64,000 nt of DNA, taken from assembly GCF_000499845.2 (NCBI RefSeq), contig NC_023750.2, positions 13,680,360 through 13,744,359 on the forward strand, given 5' to 3'. The stretch comes from Phaseolus vulgaris (taxonomy: Eukaryota > Streptophyta > Magnoliopsida > Fabales > Fabaceae). Below are positions 43,868-55,038 of the stretch, piece by piece. Position 1 is the stretch's first letter, and each line of letters opens with the position of its first letter. The translations under genes were made by a program, and so were the position numbers. The notes beneath the pieces are model-generated. The model was not told where the DNA came from. It ran no database searches and saw only the letters and a program-made list of their open reading frames with translations.

Positions 43868-46800
43868 ATGAGAAGCAACCGTTCAAGTCCAGTTGTGCCA
43901 GTTGCTGCTGAAGGCGCCATGACTATGGCGCAGATGGTGGAGATCATGCGTGCGCTGCAGGCGAATGTGGAAGCCTCGCGCATAGAGCAGGCAAAAATGC
44001 ATGAGGACCTAGTCGCCTCTCGAGCCAGGAATGAAGAGCTCAGCAAAGTGACTGAGGAATTGCGCCAAGCTCTTCAGGAGCAGAGAGGGCGCCCAGTCGC
44101 TGAAGAGGTCGCGCCGTCGTCGCCACCTCGCGTTTTCCCCATGCCATTTGCTCAGGCGATCGCAGACACGCCTATCCCTGCGAGTGTGGTACCCGTGAAG
44201 GTTACTTTCACCGGTGTGGAGGATCCTGAGGCACATCTCACCACGTTCCACACGCAGATGATGCTGTCAGGAGGCTCGGATGCTGTGTATTGCAAGATGT
44301 TTGTGAGCACGCTCCAGGGAACAACGCTGGAATGGTTTGTGAGCTTGCCTACAGGCCACATAACCAATTTCCAGCAGTTTTCGAAGCTTTTCGTCGAGCA
44401 GTACATAGTGAACAAGGCGCCACCTAGGGTGTCTTATGATCTGTTCGACATAAGGCAGTACTAGGGAGAGTCCCTCAGGGACTACTTGAATCGTTTTGGG
44501 GCGCAGATGGTCCGCTCGCCGGCCAAGGACGAAGAGATGTTGGTCTACGCCTTCAAAAAGGGCGTGCTGCCGGGACCTTTCTGCGAGGCGTTGATCAGGG
44601 CTCACCCTGCCACGTTTGCTGAGGTTAGGCGACTTGCGGTGGCCCACATCGCCGATGAGAGTGAGGTCGCCGAGAAGAGAGGGAGCGTGGCCCCCGCCAG
44701 GCCACGTGCCCAGACCAGGATCCAGCCACAGAGGGTGCTGGAGGCAGCGGCGGCCAAGAGGGATCAAAGGACCCGCCATCCTTATGATCCAAGGAAAAAC
44801 AAGGGCAGGGGCCCAGGGCGCCCCGGGGAGTACAATCGCCCGCCAAAGCATAAGTTTGTCATGGGGCTGGCGGACCTGATCGCCATCCCCAATATAGCAG
44901 CCAGGCTCAAGGCACCCGAGAAGGTGGGCGACAAGGTGTTGGGACCAAAGCCAGACGCCTGGTGCGAATTCCACCAGGGTTTTGGCCACACCGTGGACTC
45001 ATGTTTGGCATTAGGATACCAGCTCGACGACCTGGTCAAGAGCGGGTTCCTAAATGATTACCTGCTGGACAGAAGGACGGGGGGCGCGTCGAGCTCCCAG
45101 CCGGCGGGTGGTGAGGCTCAGCAGCACGAAATGCTCACCCACGGAGAGATCCACACCATCGCGGGAGGTTTCTCGGGTGGTGGATGCACCGCGTCGCAGA
45201 GGAAGAAGTATGCGAGGTCTGTAATGACGGTGGACATGTTCGAGGACCACTCGCCAGATGTGGACATCACGTTCACAAGGGAAGATCTCAGGGACGTTGT
45301 GCCTCATGACAACGATCCAATAGTCATCTCGCTTGTTACGGCGGGAAGGAAGGTCCACAGGGTTCTGGTGGACCAAGGAAGCTCGGAAGATGTGATGTTC
45401 TGGCCGACTTTCACACAGCTGCAGTTGCCCCTTGACCAGCTGAGGCCCTATGGAGGGTGTTTGTATGGTTTCGCTGGCGATCAGGTGGAGGTCAGGGGGT
45501 ATATAGAGTTAAGAACTACATTCACGGATGAGGCGGGCTCGAGGACGGAGAAAATCAAGTACCTCGTCGTGAATGCTCCCTCAGCATATAACATTCTGTT
45601 GGGAAGACCAACACTCAACAGAATAGGAGCTATGCCTTCAACCAGGCACATGAAGGTGAAGTTGCCATCGATGAAAGGGGTGGTGATCACCATCAAATCT
45701 GACCAGAAGGAGGCGAAGAAATACTATGAGAATAGCCTGAAAAACAAGAGGTCAGTAAGTTACATCACAACGACGCCGCCTCCCGGTGTGAAGCCCAAGC
45801 CAACAGAATGGCGAGTTGTTGATGCGGCGATGGAGGTGGCCGCCGGAGGCGACGTCACCATGATGGATGCCGAGGCTGAGGGAGAGAATGCCGATCGGGA
45901 AGAAGAGGCGAGGAACCGCCCAGAGGAAGCGAGGGAGCTGGGAATCGCCAGGGCGGTGATCGCCAGGGCGGTGATTGCCAGGGAAGCTAGACCCAAACCC
46001 GTCGAGGAGTGGCTCGAAAGGGAGATCGGGGGAAAGGTATTCAAGTTGGGAAGATCCTTGGAGGCTAAGCTCCAAGACCAGATCGCCAAGGTGATAGAGC
46101 GGCATCTGGATGCTTTTGCATGGTCTGCTTCAGACATGCCGGGAATCGACCCCGACTTCTTGTGCCACCATCTAGCAATGGACAACCAGGTCAGACTAGT
46201 GCGACAGAGAAGAAGGAAGTTCAACGAGGAGAGAAGGCAGGCGATCAAGGATGAAACACAGAAGCTCCTCGCCGCAGGCCATATCAGGGAAGTCCAGTAC
46301 CCTGAGTGGCTGGCCAATGTCGTACTGGTGAAGAAAAGCAATGGGAAGTGGCGCATGTGCGTCGATTTCACTGACCTGAACAAGGCTTGCCCAAAGGATT
46401 CGTATCCTTTGCCAAGCATAGACGCCCTGGTCGACAGTGCTGCAGGGTGCAAGTTGCTAAGTTTCCTGGACGCCTTCATGGGGTACAACCAGATAAAGAT
46501 GCATCCCATGGATGAAGAGAAGACCGCCTTCATGACCGAGAGATCGTGCTACTGCTACAAGGTGATGCCCTTTGGGCTGAAGAACGCGGGGGCCACGTAC
46601 CAAAGGCTGATGGATAGGGTCCTTGCACCGATGCTGGGGAGGAATGTGCAAGCGTACGTGGATGATATGGTCGTGACCTCGCCGGAGAAGAGCAAGCACG
46701 TTGCGGACTTAGAGGAGTTGTTCACCACAATCGCCAAGTTCAGGTTAAAGCTGAACCCCGAGAAGTGCATTTTTGGCGTGGAGGCGGGGAAGTTCTTGGG

Positions 46801-49312
46801 ATTCCTCTTAACTGAAAGAGGAATAGAGGCCAATCCTGATAAGTGTGCTGCCATCTTGGCGATGAGGAGCCCAACTACCGTGAAGGAGGTGCAGCAACTT
46901 ACAGGTCGGATGGCCGCCCTGTCCCGTTTCGTGTCGGCTAGCGGAGAGAAAGGCCATCCGTATTTCCAGTGTTTAAGGCGGAACAACAAGTTTACCTGGA
47001 CGAAGGAGTGTGAAGAGGCCTTCGTCAAGCTTAAAGAGTACCTGGCGAGCCCGCCGGTTTTGTGCAAACCGTTGGTGGGGTCCCCTCTTAGGTTGTACTT
47101 TGCTGTGACTGAGAGGGCGGTGAGTGCGGTGCTCGCCCAAGACCAAGACCAGGCTCAAAAGCCTATTTATTTCGTCAGCAAGGTGCTGCAGGGCCCGGAG
47201 GCGAGGTATCAGGCCTTGGAGAAAGCCGCGCTGGCTGTGGTATTTTCGGCGAGGAGGTTGCGCCACTATTTTCACAGCTTTACAATACTGGTGATGACCG
47301 ACTTGCCCATCCAGAAGGTTCTGAAGAAGCCCGATGTAGCTGGGAGGATGGTGAAGTGGGCGGTGGAGCTGTCGGAGTTCGATATCAAGTATGAGCCCCG
47401 AGGTCCGATCAAGGGGTAGATTTTTGCTGATTTCGTGGTCGAGCTCTCGTCAGAAGCAGCGCGAGTTGAGGGGGATGATTTTCGTTGGGTGCTCTCAGTG
47501 GACGGATCGTCGAACCAGCAGGGTAGCGGTGCTGGAGTCATCCTGGAAGGGCCCAACGGTATGCTGATTGAGCAGTCCCTGAGGTTTGCCTTCAAAGCCA
47601 GCAACAATCAAGCAGAATATGAGGCGCTGATCGCCAGAATCTTGCTGGCCAAGGAGATGGGAGCTAGGGTGCTAATGGCTAAGAGTGATTCGCTGTTGGT
47701 CACGGGACAAGTAACAGGCGAGTTCTAGGCCAAGGATCCACAAATGGCGGCTTACCTAGAGTATGTGCAGGAGTTAAAAAGTTCCTTTGTCTCCTTCGAA
47801 GTGGTGCATGTGCCCAGAGAGCATAATGCCCGAGCTGACTTGCTAGCTAAGCTCGCCAGTTCGGGCAAGGGGGGTAGGCAGAGGATGGTGATCCAAGAAA
47901 CTCTGAAGATGCCTAGGGCATTTGTGGCAGACCACCTGGTTCTTCAAATAAGCAAATCGACGGAGAAAGTGGCGAGGAGTCACAGGTCTTTGACTCAGGA
48001 AACCTTGAGATCGCCGAGAATAAGAGCATGTCGGGGGGAGAGGGTGAACATGACGCAGGCCTGCGCTACGCATGAGCCAGACCCGTGGATAACACAGTAC
48101 CAGCGATGCCTGGCAGATGGCCTTCTCCCGCTGGATCCGACGGAGGCTAGGAAGATAAAGAAAAACTCCAGCAAGTTCACAATGATTGATGGCGAGCTGT
48201 ATAGGTTTGGGTTCACGCACCCGCTCCTGGAATGTGTGCACGGAGAGAAATGTGCAAGAATCATGGCCGAGCTCCATGAAGGGATATGCGGAAGTCACGT
48301 CGGGGGTCGAGCTCTGGCCGCAAGAACCCTCCGTGCAGGTTACTATTTGCCTACAATGAGGGAGGACTGCAAGAAGTATGCACAGTGTTGCAAGCAATGT
48401 CAGCAACACGCTGATTGGCACAAGGCGCCTCCCGAGGAGTTGAAGTCGATTTACAGCCCTTGGCTGTTTCATACATGGGGGATCGACATTCTAGGACCTT
48501 TCCCATTGGCGATCAGGCAGATGAAGTACTTGATGGTGGCAATTGAATATTTCACCAAGTTGATCGAAGCAGAACCAGTGGCCCAGATCACCGCACACAA
48601 GATCGAGAACTTTGTATGGAAGAACATCGTGTGCCGGTTTGGTGTGCCTAAGCGCCTGGTGTCGGACAACGAGACTCAGTTTGCAAGTCACCTGTTGAAG
48701 AAGCTGTGCGAAGGGGTGGGAATTCAACAAGTATTTGCATCCGTCGAGCACCCTCAGACAAATGGCCAAGTAGAGTCCGCCAATCGGGTATTGCTAAGAG
48801 GCTTGAAGAGAAGAATAGAGAAAGCCAAGGGATCGTGGGCTGAGGAGGTACCCCGTATAGTTTGGGCGTACCACACCACCGAGCAGTCAGGAACCCATGA
48901 GACCCCGTTTAGCGTGGTCTATGGATGCGACGCAATGATTCCAGTGGAAATCCAGGAGAGCTCGCCGAGATTTCAGAACTTTGTAGCGGAAGACTCGAAT
49001 GAGGAAAGAAGGCTGAATCTGGATTTGCTGGATGAGGTCAGGGAGGAGGCGAGAGTAAAAGCTGAGGCAGTGAAAAGAAGGATTGAACGAAGGTATAACT
49101 CGAAGGTGATGCCGAGGCAGTTTAAAGAAGGCGACCTGGTGATGAGGAAGGCCCATCAGTACGAGATGGAGAACAAGTTGTCGCCTAAGTGGACGGGACC
49201 GTTCAGAATAACCGAGGCGCTCGGGAACAGCGCCTACCGCTTAGAAACATTGGAAGGAGGGGCGATTCCTCGCACTTGGAACGCCACGCACCTCAAGTTA
49301 TATTACAGTTAA
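43868..49312 (+). pseudogene. gag-pol: Element C gag-pol polyprotein with three amber codons
   Basis: One frame starts MRSNRSSPV at 43868. It covers a Gag coiled coil, Retrotrans_gag (44210-44560), a zinc-knuckle-like motif (about 44960-45000), protease (DQGSSED, about 45370), RT (MPFGLKNAG about 46570, YVDD about 46660), gypsy RNase H (47080-47400), second RNase H (47490-47870), integrase zinc finger (48260-48420), core (IDILGPF, SDNETQF, GQVESANR) and a GPF module, to the stop at 49312. TAG replaces Gln at 44462-44464, 47417-47419 and 47726-47728. The gag-protease boundary has CAG (GYQLDDL), unlike A and E. Gly next to the second integrase Asp is Glu. This is the best copy for reading the whole polyprotein layout. 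Confidence 0.93.
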
Positions 49313-50683
49313 AAGCTTTGTAAGTAAAAACAAACACGAAGAGTTTTGCAATCTTTCGGTTAAAACAGTTTGAAGGGGGCACTCTTTTTTCCCTAAGGAG
49401 GGTTTTTAATGAAGCCACCCAATAAAGAAGAGTTTTCAAAGTTTAAAGTGTTTTAGATTGCATGCTTGTTGTTGTTATGAAAGTTTTGAAAAAAGACCTT
49501 GTCACTCGTATGTGATTTAAGGGAAGTTTGAAGTTATGTTGCATGCCTTCTAAAAAGTTTTTAAGTCCCCATCGCTTTTCGGCGATTGGCGACATCCGTT
49601 AAAGTTAAAAGTCCTCATCGTCTTTCGGCGATCGGAGGCACCAGCAACGTTTAAAAGACCTTAACGCCCTCGCGCGTCCTGAGGCGAGAAAGAGATAAAG
49701 ACCTCCTCGCCGTCGAGCGAGTGCAGGCGAGAAAGAGATAAAGTCCTCAGTGCATCCAAGGGGGAGGAGATGTACGCCCTGGGCAAGTTGAGGCACCGGT
49801 TAAAGTCCTCCTCGACTTTGTGCGAGTGCAGGCGAGAGCAAGTTAAAAGTCCGTAGTGCATCCAGGGAAGAGGAGATGTAATCCCTGGGCAAAGTAGAGG
49901 CATCAGATAAAGTCCTTCTCGCTATCGAGCGAGTTCAGGCGAGATAAAGTCCTTCTCGGCGTCGAGCGAGTTCAGGCAAGATAAAGACCTGCTCGCCGTC
50001 GAGCGAGTTCAGGCAAGATAAATACCTTCTCGCCGTCGAGCGAGTTCAGGCAAGATAAAATCCTTCTCGTCTAGAACGAGTTTAGGTACGGTGTGGAGGG
50101 TGGAAGAAGTTTAAAGGATAGCTAAGGTAGGTTCGAAGAGAACGCCTAGTTATCCGGCTTATTGTTTTGAAACTCAGGGAGGTAGAGAAGGATCCGAAAG
50201 GCGCCTCTACCCCAGATGAGGGAACAATAGCCAAGTTATGAAGGCAAAAGGAGGCTTACATCGCCGGGACTCGATGGCGATCAGAGGAGATTCAGGCGAT
50301 GGCAAGAGTAAGGGCCCGTTTTGATGGAGCAGATCAGGTGAACTATGTCTTAAACTATCAGTTGGATTGAAACTTGCTGTTTAGTAAGTAGTTTCACGCT
50401 GAAGCTCATTGCCTTAAGTTCACAAGTTATTAGAATGCTATCGTTCGAAAGTTGATAGTTTGATCGAGTTCGAAGCAGTAAGTAAACGGTTGCGCCCGCA
50501 GAATCGCTAAGTTAATTTGTTTAAGCGGTTTTCTACAAGGAGAAGCAAAGTAAACAGAAAAACCACATGTGGAAGCGGAAAAATTTATAATAAAGTTGTG
50601 CCAGTTCGAATACAAAGAAAAGAAAAATTTGTACAAGAAGGAACAAGCATAAGTTTCAGGAAATAAGTGATGGAGGGAAGCGG
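49313..50683. repeat. Post-pol region of C: poly(A) signal, tandem repeats, spacer
   Basis: AATAAA at 49421-49426. Degenerate repeats from about 49560 to 50085 include five CTCGCCGTCGAGCGAGTTCAGG-type units with hairpin potential and units with GCATCCAGGG(A/G)GAGGAGATGTA. 50090-50683 is spacer without a supported gene. Confidence 0.8.
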
Positions 50684-50737
50684 TTAATCTTCAGAAGGCA
50701 CGATCTTCCCATCCACCACTTCGTTACATATTGATAC
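50684..50737 (-). pseudogene. C-terminal end of the antisense gene of C, cut by D
   Basis: The last coding bases (NEVVDGKIVPSED then stop) of the antisense gene lie here on the minus strand, next to the left GATAC of element D. The rest lies at 61755-64000. Confidence 0.85.
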
Positions 50738-51556
50738 TGTACCGCCTTGGTAGTCGGAAGTGATGACGTGGCATCAAGTTATTGTATAGGCGTGTTGAGA
50801 GGACGCCAGGCTGGCAGAAGGGAAGGAGGTCGGGGGGTTCATGTAGTCGCCAGTTATCAAGTTGGCGTGCTCCGATCTCCATCACACCAATACCGGCGAT
50901 CACCAAGTTGAAGACGAAGTCGCCAGATATGAACTTAGGCGACCAAGTGATTAGAGATCGCCGGAGCAAGCACATCGCCGAAGATGAAGGTGGTACAGAT
51001 TATGAAGGCGGCCGGCGAGACCACAGGGAAGGTGTATACGAAGGCACCCTAACTCGCCAATCCCAGTAGAGATCGCACTCCAGGACAACTATGCACTGGG
51101 CAGTACCATGCATAAGTAACTTAGCCAAATGAGAGTCAGAAGCAGCGCCCAAGTCAAGGAGGCTCCAGATGATGGCACGTGTACGACTGGATGCGAGCCA
51201 CGTGTCCAGGTCTGTAACTGCCAAGAGAGAGAAAGTGGCCAGGTATATAAGGGTTCCCCAACGAACTTCTGAGGTACGTGCGTTTAGATTATCTTATTTA
51301 CGCTTGCGAGTTTCTAGAGTATACTGTGAGAGAGAACATTGCACGGCTCCTTGAGAGTTCTTGAGTGTTGTTCCTAGTATTTGGTGGTTCGGTCACTGAC
51401 TTGGGCGTTGGAGTGCGATCGGCCGCAGCGGCGCCGCTCTGTTCTTTTGCAGGTTCTTGAGGTGGATCTTGGCGGAGGACGGAGGTTGAAGTGGTGCACA
51501 CGTCGATCCAAGTTTGACGAGGCAGGCTCCAACGTTTTGGTCAACAGGCAGGATCA
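50738..51556 (+). repeat. Element D 5' LTR
   Basis: 819 bp, TGTACCGCCT to GGATCA. TATATAAG at 51244-51251; CACGTG at 51176-51181 and 51199-51204. A TGATGACGTGGCA motif lies near the start (50761). Confidence 0.95.
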
Positions 51557-51969
51557 TCAGGCGCCCACCGTGGGGCCCTGTAAAACCTGTTCCCATCCAC
51601 AGCGTGAGTTCTTGGAGGTTTTTGTAGCTTTCTGCGTGGTTGTGTGCTGGTGCAACCATAGTTCGCTGTTCGTCTAAGATTTGTTCGGTGATTTCGCGTT
51701 TTCCACCGTTCGTCTGGATTTTTGTTCGGTGAGGTGAAGCTTTCTATTGCTTACGCGAGATTCGTTCGGTGAGATTTGAGTTCTTTGGCTCGCATTGGTT
51801 TTTCGTGGAAGAAGCGGTGGTTTTTGGTGGATTTGCAGGTTTCTGTGGAGGTTCACTGTGTTCTTGAAGGTTTCTTGCGAAGTGTCGCGAAGTTCTGACC
51901 GATTGATCGCTGAATCGATCGTCGCTGAAGGAGGTGTTATTCGTTGCGCTCTGTGATTCGTCAAGTTTC
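51557..51969 (+). other. Element D leader with primer-binding region
   Basis: Starts TCAGGCGCCCACCG directly after the LTR, as in A and C, followed by a T/G-rich leader with repeated TTCGGTGA words (51684, 51726 and 51767 regions). Confidence 0.65.
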
Positions 51970-54900
51970 ATGAGAAAAATGAGAAGCAACCGTTCAAGTC
52001 CAGTTGCGCCCGTTGCTGCTGAAGGCGCCGCCGCCATGACCATGGCGCAGATGGTGGAGATTATGCGTTCGTTGCAGGCGAATGTGGAAGCCTCGCGCAT
52101 AGAACAGGCGAGAATGCACGAGGACCTGGTCGCCTCTCGGGCCAGGAATGATGAGCTTAGCAAAGTGACTGAAGAGCTGCGTCAAGCTCTTCAGGAGCAG
52201 CGAGGGCGTCCTATTGCTGAAGAGGTCGCGCCGTCAACGCCGCCTCGTGTTTTTCCTATGCCTTTTGCTCAGGCGATTACTGACACGCCCATCCCTACGA
52301 GTGTGGTACCGGTGAAGGCTGTTTTCACCGGCGTGGAGGATCCTGAAGCTCATCTCACCACGTTCCATACGCAGATGATGCTGTCAGGAGGGTCAGACGC
52401 CGTGTACTGCAAGATGTTTGTGAGCACACTCCAGGGAACGGCGCTGGAATGGTTTGTGAGCCTGCCTACAGGTCACATAACCAACTTCCAACAGTTTTCG
52501 AAGATTTTCGTCGAGCAGTACATCGTGAATAAGGCACCGCCCAGGGTGTCTTATGATTTGTTTGATATAAGGCAATATCAGGGAGAGTCCCTTAGGGACT
52601 ACTTGAATCGCTTTGGGGCGCAGATGGTCAGATCGCCGGCCAAAGATGAGGAAATGCTGGTCTACGCATTTAAAAAGGGCCATCCCTATTTTCAGTGCTT
52701 GAGACGGAATAACAAGTTTTCCTGGACGAAGGAGTGTGAAGAAGCCTTCGTCAAACTGAAGGAGTATTTGGCGAGCCCGCCGGTTTTGTGCAAGCCGCTG
52801 GTGGGAACCCCTCTCAGGTTGTATTTTGCTGTAACTGAGAGGGCGGTGAGTGCGGTGCTCGCCCAGGACCAAGATCAGGCTCAGAAGTCTATTTACTTTG
52901 TTAGTAAAGTGTTGCAGGGCCCCGAAACGAGGTACCAGGCCCTGGAGAAGGCTGCGCTGGCTGTGGTATTTTCGGCGAGGAGGTTGCGCCACTATTTCCA
53001 CAGCTTCAAGATACTGGTGATGACCGACCTGCCTATCCAAAAGGTCTTGAAGAAGCCCGATGTTGCGGGAAGGATGGTGAAGTGGGCAGTGGAGCTGTCA
53101 GAGTTTGATATTAAGTATGAGCCCCGAGGCCCGATCAAGGGACAGATCTTCGCAGACTTCGTGGTCGAGTTCTCGTCTGAAGCGACACGGGTTGAAGGGG
53201 ACGACTTCCGATGGGTACTCTCAGTGGATGGATCGTCGAACCAGCAGGGTAGCGGTGCTGGAGTCATCTTGGAGGGACCCAACGGCCTGCTGATCGAACA
53301 GTCCTTGAGGTTCGCCTTCAAGGCCAGCAATAATCATGCAGAATATGAGGCGCTGATCGCCGGGATCTTGCTGGCCAAAGAGATGGGAGCTAGGGTGTTG
53401 ATGGCAAAGAGTGACTCGTTGCTGGTCACGGGGCAAGTAACAGGCGAGTTCCAGGCTAAAGATCCACAAATGGCGGCTTACCTGGAGTATGTACAGGAAT
53501 TGAAGAGTTCCTTTGCCTCCTTTGAAGTGGTGCATGTGCCCAGAGAGCAGAATGCCCGAGCTGACTTGCTAGCTAAGCTCGCCAGTTCAGGCAAGGGGGG
53601 TAGGCAGAGGACGGTGATTCAAGAAACTCTGAAGACGCCTAGAACATTTGTGGCAGATCACCTGGTTCTTCAAATAAGCAAGTCGACGGAAAAATCGGCG
53701 AGAAGTCATAGGTCCCTAACTCAAGAGACCTTAAGATCGTCGAGAATAAGAGCATGTCGGGGGGAGAGGGTAAACATGACGCAGGTTTGCGCTACGCATG
53801 AGCCAGACACCTGGGTAACGCAGTATAAGCGCTGCCTGGCAGATGGCCTTCTCCCGCTGGATCCGACAGAGGCTAGGAAGATAAAGAAGAATTCCAGCAA
53901 GTACACAATGATTGATGGCGAGTTGTACAGGTTTGGGTTCACTCACCCACTCCTGGAATGTGTGCATGGCGAGAAATGCACGAGAATTATGGCAGAGCTC
54001 CATGAAGGGATATGCGGAAGCCACGTCGGGGGTCGAGCTCTGGCCGCAAGGACTCTCCGTGCAGGTTACTACAGGCCAACGATGAGAGAAGATTGCAAGA
54101 GGTATGCGCAGTGCTGCAAACAATGCCAACAACACGCCGATTGGCACAAGGCGCCTCCTGGGGAGTTGAAGTCGATTTACAGCCCCTGGCCGTTTCATAC
54201 ATGGGGAATCGACATCCTGGGACCATTCCCGCTGGCTATCAGGCAGATGAAGTACTTGGTGGTGGCGATTGAGTACTTCACCAAGTGGATCGAAGCAGAA
54301 CCAGTGGCCCAGATCACCGCACACAAGATCGAAGGTTTCGTGTGGAAGAACATCGTGTGCCGGTTTGGTGTGCCCAAGCGCCTGGTGTTGGACAACGGGA
54401 CTCAGTTTGCAAGTCACCTGTTGAAGAAGCTGTGCGAAGGGGTGGGAATTCAACAAGTGTTTGCATCCGTCGAGCACCCTCAGACGAATGGCCAAGTAGA
54501 GTCAGCCAATCGGGTGTTGCTGAGAGGGTTGAAGAGAAGGTTAGAGAAAGCCAAGGGATCGTGGGCTGAGGAGGTACCCCGTATAGTTTGGGCGTACCAC
54601 ACCACCGAGCAGTCAGGAACCCATGAGACCCCGTTCAGCTTGGTCTATGGGTGCGACGCAATGATTCCAGTAGAAATCCAGGAGAGCTCGCCAAGATTCC
54701 AGAACATCGTGGAGGAAGACTCGAATGAAGAGAGAAGGTTGAACCTGGATCTACTGGATGAGGTCAGGGAAGAGGCGAGATTGAAAGTTGAGGCGGTGAA
54801 GAGAAGGATTGAACGAAGATATAACTCGAAGGTGATGCCAAGACAGTTCAGAGAAGGCGACCTGGTGATGAGGAAAGCCCACCAGTACGAGATGGAGAAA

Positions 54901-55038
54901 AAGCTGTCGCCTAAGTGGACGGGACCGTTCAGAATAACCGAGGCGCTCGGGAACGGCGCGTACCGCTTAGAGACATTGGAAGGAGGAGCGATTCCTCGCA
55001 CCTGGAACGCCACGCACCTCAAGTTATATTACAGTTAA
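51970..55038 (+). CDS. Element D gag-RNase H-integrase fusion protein
   Basis: An uninterrupted frame runs from the conserved Gag start MRKMRSNRSS (51970; an in-frame ATG at 51934 lies upstream) to 55038. It has a Gag coiled coil, Retrotrans_gag up to MLVYAFKKG (52680), then an abrupt in-frame switch into the end of RT/start of RNase H (GHPYFQCLRRNN). After that come gypsy RNase H (52740-53130), second RNase H (53220-53600), integrase zinc finger (53990-54150), core with IDILGPF, DNGTQF and GQVESANR, and the GPF end. The zinc knuckle, protease and RT catalytic motifs are absent. The junction has short AAAGGGC/AAAGGC-like homology. It could arise once by deletion; the open frame of over 1000 codons shows it is recent. 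It needs enzymes from another copy to move. Confidence 0.93.
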   Translation: MRKMRSNRSSPVAPVAAEGAAAMTMAQMVEIMRSLQANVEASRIEQARMHEDLVASRARNDELSKVTEELRQALQEQRGRPIAEEVAPSTPPRVFPMPFAQAITDTPIPTSVVPVKAVFTGVEDPEAHLTTFHTQMMLSGGSDAVYCKMFVSTLQGTALEWFVSLPTGHITNFQQFSKIFVEQYIVNKAPPRVSYDLFDIRQYQGESLRDYLNRFGAQMVRSPAKDEEMLVYAFKKGHPYFQCLRRNNKFSWTKECEEAFVKLKEYLASPPVLCKPLVGTPLRLYFAVTERAVSAVLAQDQDQAQKSIYFVSKVLQGPETRYQALEKAALAVVFSARRLRHYFHSFKILVMTDLPIQKVLKKPDVAGRMVKWAVELSEFDIKYEPRGPIKGQIFADFVVEFSSEATRVEGDDFRWVLSVDGSSNQQGSGAGVILEGPNGLLIEQSLRFAFKASNNHAEYEALIAGILLAKEMGARVLMAKSDSLLVTGQVTGEFQAKDPQMAAYLEYVQELKSSFASFEVVHVPREQNARADLLAKLASSGKGGRQRTVIQETLKTPRTFVADHLVLQISKSTEKSARSHRSLTQETLRSSRIRACRGERVNMTQVCATHEPDTWVTQYKRCLADGLLPLDPTEARKIKKNSSKYTMIDGELYRFGFTHPLLECVHGEKCTRIMAELHEGICGSHVGGRALAARTLRAGYYRPTMREDCKRYAQCCKQCQQHADWHKAPPGELKSIYSPWPFHTWGIDILGPFPLAIRQMKYLVVAIEYFTKWIEAEPVAQITAHKIEGFVWKNIVCRFGVPKRLVLDNGTQFASHLLKKLCEGVGIQQVFASVEHPQTNGQVESANRVLLRGLKRRLEKAKGSWAEEVPRIVWAYHTTEQSGTHETPFSLVYGCDAMIPVEIQESSPRFQNIVEEDSNEERRLNLDLLDEVREEARLKVEAVKRRIERRYNSKVMPRQFREGDLVMRKAHQYEMEKKLSPKWTGPFRITEALGNGAYRLETLEGGAIPRTWNATHLKLYYS

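Noticed and set aside
51934..51969. Upstream in-frame ATG for D gag
   Set aside because: The MRKMRSNRSS start is shared with A; the upstream 12 codons are leader sequence not conserved in C.
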